12,192 bases of DNA from an uncultured Bilophila sp. (GTDB lineage Bacteria > Desulfobacterota > Desulfovibrionia > Desulfovibrionales > Desulfovibrionaceae). Positions 8,436-12,192 of this stretch are shown piece after piece. Numbering within the stretch: position 1 is the stretch's first letter; every line of letters starts with the position of its first letter. A model generated the notes under the pieces. The model was not told where the DNA came from, did no database searches, and saw nothing but the letters and a program-made list of their open reading frames with translations. The stretch covers positions 1 through 12,192 of the forward strand of contig CABKMN010000066.1 in the NCBI GenBank assembly GCA_902373525.1, written 5' to 3'. The translations under genes and the position numbers were made by a program.

Positions 8436-9233
8436 GTGCGGTTTCCCTTTGTTGACGACAGGGCTCCGGATCGAGAGCCGAACGAGGAGCGTTTCGTCTG
8501 GAACGGCGAAACGATAGCGTTTTGCATCCGCCGGGGCTCGGCGCGGCGGAAACGGACCGCGATCCGCATCACGCGGGAGGGGACGGTGGAAGTTCTGCTC
8601 CCTCCGCGCGCGCCGCGCCGTCTGGCGTTTGCGGCGGTTCAGGAGCGCGGGGACTGGATCGTGCGCCATGTGCGGGACATGGAGAGGCGTCCGCGCCCCA
8701 CGCCGCTGCGGTATGCGGACGGGGAGGAACATCTCTTCCTCGGGGAAACGTACCGTCTCAAACTTGTTCCGTGGGACGACGGGGACTTCTTTTTTTCCGG
8801 TGCAGAAAAAAATGGTCGGCTCGTTGTTACTGGAACATCACAACTTCTTTGTCTCAGGGTGCGTTCGGCTGCTCCCGAGGCGGTACACAAACGTCTTTTC
8901 CTGTGGTATAAGGTACAAATACAAAATCGTATAGAGGAGAGACTGTCCGAGATATGCCCGCGCATACCCTGGATCGACACCGTTCCTGCTTGGCGGGTGC
9001 GCGTCATGCGCCGCCGCTGGGGGAGTTGCACGAGCGGTGGAGTACTGACCCTCAACGTCCAGCTCATCAAGGCGCCGCCGCAGTGTCTCGACTACGTGCT
9101 GCTTCATGAGCTCGCCCATCTGCGGGAACATAATCACAGCAAACGTTATTACGCCGTACTGGAACGCCTGTTGCCGGAGTGGAAAGCCGTGCGCCGGGAA
9201 CTGAACGCGTGGGCGCCGCTCATACTCCGGTGA
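8436..9233 (+). CDS. YgjP-family metal-dependent hydrolase (DUF45, M48-like)
   Basis: A 265-residue cytoplasmic protein. The C-terminal half carries the family hallmark: RRWGSCTSGGVLTLN (193-207), then HELAHLREHNHS (224-235), a zinc-metallopeptidase-like site with H224, H228 and H234 as likely ligands and E225 as catalytic base. E. coli YgjP has been reported to hydrolyse UTP; the substrate here is unknown. The start is GTG at 8436, with AAAGGAG at 8423-8429. It follows the ClC gene by 69 nt on the same strand with no hairpin between, so they may share a transcript. The middle (about 8761-8940) drops to roughly 46% GC against about 70% around it, while the frame stays open. It ends 7 bp before the convergent neighbour's stop. 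Confidence 0.88.
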   Translation: MRFPFVDDRAPDREPNEERFVWNGETIAFCIRRGSARRKRTAIRITREGTVEVLLPPRAPRRLAFAAVQERGDWIVRHVRDMERRPRPTPLRYADGEEHLFLGETYRLKLVPWDDGDFFFSGAEKNGRLVVTGTSQLLCLRVRSAAPEAVHKRLFLWYKVQIQNRIEERLSEICPRIPWIDTVPAWRVRVMRRRWGSCTSGGVLTLNVQLIKAPPQCLDYVLLHELAHLREHNHSKRYYAVLERLLPEWKAVRRELNAWAPLILR

Positions 9234-9240
9234 AGGGGGC

Positions 9241-9756
9241 TTACATCTGGGAAAGCAGGTCGGGATACTCGTTGACGACCGTTTCGGGAACCAGCCCGTG
9301 CGGCGGGACCGGCACGAAGCGGACCCGTTCCTCCACGGTGCAGGCCCTGCCGGTCTGGAAAAGCAGTTCGCCGCATTCGGGAAAGCGTTTTTTCAGGCGG
9401 GCGCGGATGACCGGCGAGGCTTCGGAGCCTTCCGTGGCGTAGACCACGAAACGGTAGGTGGCGAGCCACTCCCGCCCCTGTTTCCGCAGCCCGGAGAGGT
9501 GCATGTCGTCGCAATGGACCTCGGGCAGCGTCCAGGTCATGAGCAGTTCGAACCGTTTCTGGAGCAGGGGCAGGTTGGGGCGGCGGTCCGATTCGAGGGA
9601 AAGCCCGACGACGCCGACGAAAAAGAAGCACAGGGAGAGCGGCAGCAGGATTTTCCAGCGCGTGCGGAGGTTCCGCAGGCATCGGGAAACGCCTTCCGAA
9701 CCGGAAGGGCCGAACATGGACGGGGACGCCATGTCGTCAAAGAGGGGCTTGGTCAC
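9241..9756 (-). CDS. Unrecognised single-pass membrane protein
   Basis: A 171-residue protein I cannot place in a family. It has a short polar N-terminus ending in a basic patch (RCLRNLRTRWK, about 25-35), one strong membrane helix (about 36-54, rich in Leu, Phe and Val), then a soluble domain of about 117 residues with three cysteines (C82, C128, C139), predicted outside the inner membrane. The proposed start is GTG at 9756, preceded by GAGGA; an upstream ATG (9819) would add an arginine/proline-rich, unlikely leader, and ATGs at 9732 or 9717 are also possible. It converges tightly on the YgjP-family gene and diverges from the LuxR-type membrane regulator, sharing an intergenic region with it. 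A role as partner or target of that regulator is a suggestion from position only. Confidence 0.7.
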   Translation of the reverse strand: MTKPLFDDMASPSMFGPSGSEGVSRCLRNLRTRWKILLPLSLCFFFVGVVGLSLESDRRPNLPLLQKRFELLMTWTLPEVHCDDMHLSGLRKQGREWLATYRFVVYATEGSEASPVIRARLKKRFPECGELLFQTGRACTVEERVRFVPVPPHGLVPETVVNEYPDLLSQM

Positions 9757-10084
9757 GTTGTTCCTCGGGCGGCTACGGGGTTTCGGGCGGCTAGTGGGGC
9801 ATGCCCGATAGGCGACCACTACTCGAATACGGAAAGTTTGTGAAATAGAATATTAGATATAGCTTTTATGTTGATCTTTGCGGCTACTTGTGCTGAGGTG
9901 GGGAGCCCGCACAGGTTTGTCGGTATTGGGCGCAAGAGAGGAGAAAGGGAACGTTTGTCTCTTGGAATGGGCAAGTCCGGAGGGGCGTGGAACGAGAGAC
10001 GGACGCTCGGCTTTGGATGGAGCCGGGACGCCGAGTGTGAAGGGCGCGGCATTTCCGCGCGCTGGAGACGCCTCTAGACCAAAG
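9757..10084. promoter_or_regulatory. Divergent intergenic region upstream of the membrane LuxR gene
   Basis: No gene is supported, although a frame stays open across the right part. An AT-rich tract (about 9833-9872) among GC-rich DNA probably holds divergent promoters. Left of it is a direct repeat TCGGGCGGCTA (9765-9775 and 9783-9793, 18 bp apart), a palindrome GGGCATGCCC (9797-9806) and an inverted TAGTGG/CCACTA pair (9792-9797 with 9816-9821). To the right a leader of about 200 nt holds stem-loops, including CAAGAGA/TCTCTTG (9933-9939 with 9958-9964), CTCGGC/GCCGAG near 10006-10035 and GCGCGG/CCGCGC (10044-10049 with 10055-10060). Confidence 0.45.
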
Positions 10085-11764
10085 ATGGATACCAACATGA
10101 GACATCAGGAACGTAACGTTTCCGATTTCGATGAAATCATACTCCATTCCCCATCTGCCGGTCCTTCCGGAGGGAATCAGGTCACCAGCTTCATCCAGGC
10201 GGTCACGGCATCCTTGGGGTTCGCCATGTCGGCGGGTTGGGACTGGCTGCCGTCGATGCACAGGCTCTGGCTCCGCGACTATGTGGAAGCCATCGTTCAG
10301 CCGAGCCCGTTCGGCTTTTTCGGTACGCTGTCGGGAAGCATCTTCTTCAAGATGGCGATGCTGCTTGTGCTGTGCCCTATCATGGAACGCCTGTTCATGG
10401 CCTTTCCGCCGGAACGCGTGGGCCGTTCCCCTTCCCCCGTCCTCGGAAACGGGCTGATTTCGCCGTTCATCGGGGAGCGCATCTATCTGGCGCTGCCGCT
10501 GCTTTGTTCCCAGATCGCGGCGATTGCGCTTCTGGTGCTCCTGACGTTCTACCTGCCGCCCTGCCTGAACGACTTGATGCCGTGGCTGCTCGGCACGATC
10601 TCCGCGCTGTTCGGGCTGATCTGGTTTGCGCTGCTCACCCTGCTCCCCGGCGTCTGGAGCTGCATCGCCTACGGGCTTGCCATTGCCTTCAGCATTTTGA
10701 TTTCGCTGTTGCTGGACGCCGTTCCGGCGCAATCCCTGTCCTCCTTTCGCCTGCTGTGTCCGACGATGGCGGTTCCGTTGCTCCTGTTCGCCATGCCGCC
10801 GTCCGCGGAAATCCGTCTCCGCATTCGCCGCCATCAGCGTCAGCGGCTGTTTTCCTCAAGGATGAAGGGGGTCTTCCTACGTAATCTGTTGATGCACAGG
10901 TTTTCCCTGTCCAGCGTGCTCTCCCGTCAGGGCAGCGTGTATCTGATGCTGCTCCTGTTTCCTTTGATGTACGGCTTTCAGTTGTTGCTGGATTTTTCCT
11001 CCGGTTGTCCGCTCGTGTGCCTCAACCGTCTGACGGATCCGCCTCTGGAGCGGCATACCTTCCTGATCCTTTCCGGCGAGATGTCCGGGGCGTTTCTGGC
11101 GTCGTCGCTGATCGCCTTCTTTCCCCGGCACTCGCTGCTGGTGCCCATGTTCGGGTTGTCGCTGTTCGGCTGCGGCGCGCTGCTGACCACGGTGTTCCCC
11201 GCGCCGCCGCTCAACTCCGTTGCCTTTTACGCCATGCAGCTGGCGTCCGGGTGCTGTGCGGCGTTCGGTCTGCTCCTCGTCCACCAGTTTTTCCAGCGCA
11301 GCACCTTCATTTTCCGCAATCTGTCGCGGGCGCTGTTTCTGCTGACGCTGTACGGAACGGTGGGCGGCTATCTGCTGTGGTCGCTGGCGGAGAACATCCA
11401 CAACCAGTATCTGACGTCCCACGCGCTGTTCATGCTTTTGATGACCCTCGGTTCCATAGCGGGCGTGTTTTTCGTGTATCTGATCCGGCGTCCTCTGCGC
11501 CAACTGTTGAGCAGCGCGCCGATTCCCGGTCCGTCGCTTGAGGATACGCTGCTGGTTCCGGTGCGGCCGCAGGACCCGTTCGAGCAGTTGACGCCCCGCG
11601 AGCGCGAAGTGGCGGAGCTGGTGCAGACCGGCATGAAGAATCTTGAAATCAGCGTGAGGCTGAACATCACCGAAACGACGCTGCGCGTGCATTTGCGCCG
11701 CATCTATCGCAAACTCGGCATTCAGGGCCGGACCAATCTGCGCGAGTTCAACAATACTGAATGA
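10085..11764 (+). CDS. Polytopic membrane protein with C-terminal LuxR-type HTH
   Basis: A 559-residue one-component regulator: the DNA-binding domain is fused to a membrane transporter-like module. About 11-12 hydrophobic helices span residues 75-470, separated near the middle by a basic cytoplasmic loop (about 240-280, RLRIRRHQRQRLFSSRMK). A linker of about 30 residues leads to a GerE/LuxR-type helix-turn-helix (502-555): LTPREREVAELVQTGMKNLEISVRLNITETTLRVHLRRIYRKLG. There is no receiver, autoinducer-binding or ATPase domain. Similar membrane LuxR proteins are known in gut anaerobes such as Eggerthellaceae and Desulfovibrionaceae; their signals are largely unknown. The start is uncertain: ATG at 10085 or 10097 is preferred, both with weak ribosome-binding sites; the frame extends to 9878, but that part looks non-coding. 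The composite repeat follows 14 nt after the stop. Confidence 0.85.
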   Translation: MDTNMRHQERNVSDFDEIILHSPSAGPSGGNQVTSFIQAVTASLGFAMSAGWDWLPSMHRLWLRDYVEAIVQPSPFGFFGTLSGSIFFKMAMLLVLCPIMERLFMAFPPERVGRSPSPVLGNGLISPFIGERIYLALPLLCSQIAAIALLVLLTFYLPPCLNDLMPWLLGTISALFGLIWFALLTLLPGVWSCIAYGLAIAFSILISLLLDAVPAQSLSSFRLLCPTMAVPLLLFAMPPSAEIRLRIRRHQRQRLFSSRMKGVFLRNLLMHRFSLSSVLSRQGSVYLMLLLFPLMYGFQLLLDFSSGCPLVCLNRLTDPPLERHTFLILSGEMSGAFLASSLIAFFPRHSLLVPMFGLSLFGCGALLTTVFPAPPLNSVAFYAMQLASGCCAAFGLLLVHQFFQRSTFIFRNLSRALFLLTLYGTVGGYLLWSLAENIHNQYLTSHALFMLLMTLGSIAGVFFVYLIRRPLRQLLSSAPIPGPSLEDTLLVPVRPQDPFEQLTPREREVAELVQTGMKNLEISVRLNITETTLRVHLRRIYRKLGIQGRTNLREFNNTE

Positions 11765-11792
11765 GGAAAGCGGAAAGGCATGCCTCCGGCGG

Positions 11793-11815
11793 CTGGGGGG
11801 CGAGCCGCCCCCCAG
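11793..11815. repeat. GC-rich hairpin of composite repeat, copy B
   Basis: CTGGGGGGCG (11793-11802) pairs with 11806-11815 around a 3-nt loop, giving a 10-bp stem. Against copy A, the pair next to the G-run changes from C-G to T-A with pairing kept. It lies 29 nt past the luxR-type stop. Confidence 0.8.
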
Positions 11816-11826
11816 ACCCCGGCACA

Positions 11827-11896
11827 ACGCCCGAACCGTGAAACGGTTCCGCATCCGACTTTTGCCGGACACGGAACCGTTTCACGGTTCGGGCGT
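11827..11896. repeat. Long hairpin of composite repeat, copy B
   Basis: Bases 11827-11851 and 11872-11896 are perfect reverse complements (25-bp arms). Inside them a 2x2 mismatch is followed by TCCG/CGGA and an 8-nt loop. It shares the outer 7 bp and the GAAACGGTTCCG core with copy A, while a 5-bp block between them differs and is compensated. Confidence 0.9.
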
Positions 11897-12192
11897 CCTC
11901 TCTGGCTATTTCTGTCTGCCTCTCTGCCATCTTATTGAAATGGAGCGTTCTGATGGGCGAGTTCACTTTGCGGGCGCATGCGCCTCGCCTCTTGGGCGGT
12001 GTCGTTCGGCACTGAAACTCCCGGGAAAACGGCTTAGGCATCAACCCAAAACGGGACGCGGCGTTTGTTCTGCGGCTTCTCCAAGAACGCGCCGCCGGGA
12101 AACGTTCGCCAAGGCTCGAACCGGCGGAATCCCGCAGCCATAATCCGTCCCGTTTATGAACGTCTTTGAAGGGGAGCGGGTGGGGTTTGGGG

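Larger units (their letters stand above)
11765..12192. repeat. Composite intergenic repeat, copy B
   Basis: No gene is supported. From the luxR-type stop the order is: shared 15-bp box (11779-11793), GC hairpin (11793-11815), a ccccggca segment, long hairpin (11827-11896), a unique spacer of about 184 bp, then about 112 bp (12081-12192) that match bases 120-9 inverted at roughly 75-80% identity by eye, including exact blocks 12081-12103, 12142-12156 and 12162-12175. Spacing between those blocks is identical in both copies. The repeat runs into the end of the window. Confidence 0.8.

Noticed and set aside
9878..10084. 69-residue N-terminal extension of the LuxR-type membrane protein
   Set aside because: No ribosome-binding site, arginine/glycine-rich sequence without structure, and several hairpins across it; more likely untranslated leader.
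11827..11896. REP element served by a RAYT transposase
   Set aside because: The hairpins are far longer than REP units, lack the usual GTAG-type head, and no RAYT gene is present.
11838..12143. 101-codon open frame on the plus strand at the right edge
   Set aside because: It starts inside the long hairpin, crosses repeat modules, and shows no protein features.

Overview
The window is GC-rich bacterial DNA carrying ten protein-coding genes. I see no rRNA, tRNA, CRISPR array, transposase, integrase or phage gene. The gene set (zinc-type P1B ATPase with an ArsR regulator, PanF/YhdT, a class D beta-lactamase, a DsrE-family protein, a ClC exchanger, a YgjP-type hydrolase, a polytopic membrane LuxR regulator) and the GC-rich repeats after stop codons suggest a Gram-negative anaerobe, perhaps a Desulfovibrionaceae-like gut or sediment bacterium. 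That placement is inference from gene content only.

Layout. 1-351: a composite repeat (copy A) just past the zntA stop codon. 352-2896 (minus): overlapping arsR-type regulator and zinc/cadmium/lead efflux ATPase, with a promoter and a 16-bp palindromic operator candidate at 3057-3098. 3099-3512: no gene, a strong two-way terminator at 3165-3202 and a second hairpin at 3298-3337. 3513-5329 (minus): yhdT-panF, sodium-driven pantothenate uptake, start and stop codons overlapping. 5482-6282 (minus): class D (OXA-type) beta-lactamase with a signal peptide. 6529-6876 (minus): DsrE-family protein. 7050-8366 and 8436-9233 (plus): ClC-type chloride/proton exchanger and YgjP-family metal hydrolase. 9241-9756 (minus): unrecognised single-pass membrane protein, convergent with the hydrolase and divergent from 10085-11764 (plus), a multi-pass membrane protein ending in a LuxR-type HTH. 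11765-12192: the same composite repeat (copy B), inverted relative to copy A.

How the genes fit together. The best-defined unit is the zinc-homeostasis operon: a metal-sensing repressor would bind the palindrome over the -10 box and co-express the exporter. yhdT-panF is a conserved pair for importing the coenzyme A precursor. The rest look like independent stress or housekeeping functions. The membrane LuxR protein and its divergent single-pass neighbour may form a sensory pair, but only their arrangement supports this.

The most unusual content is in the two flanks. Each efflux/regulator gene at the edge is followed 11-14 nt after its stop by the same series of modules: a shared 15-bp box, a GC hairpin, then a very long perfect hairpin whose stem changes in five consecutive base pairs with all five compensated, and further out a collinear block of about 110 bp reaching the ends of the window. 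Because both ends stop inside this repeat, the window may be a whole assembly contig broken at dispersed repeats.
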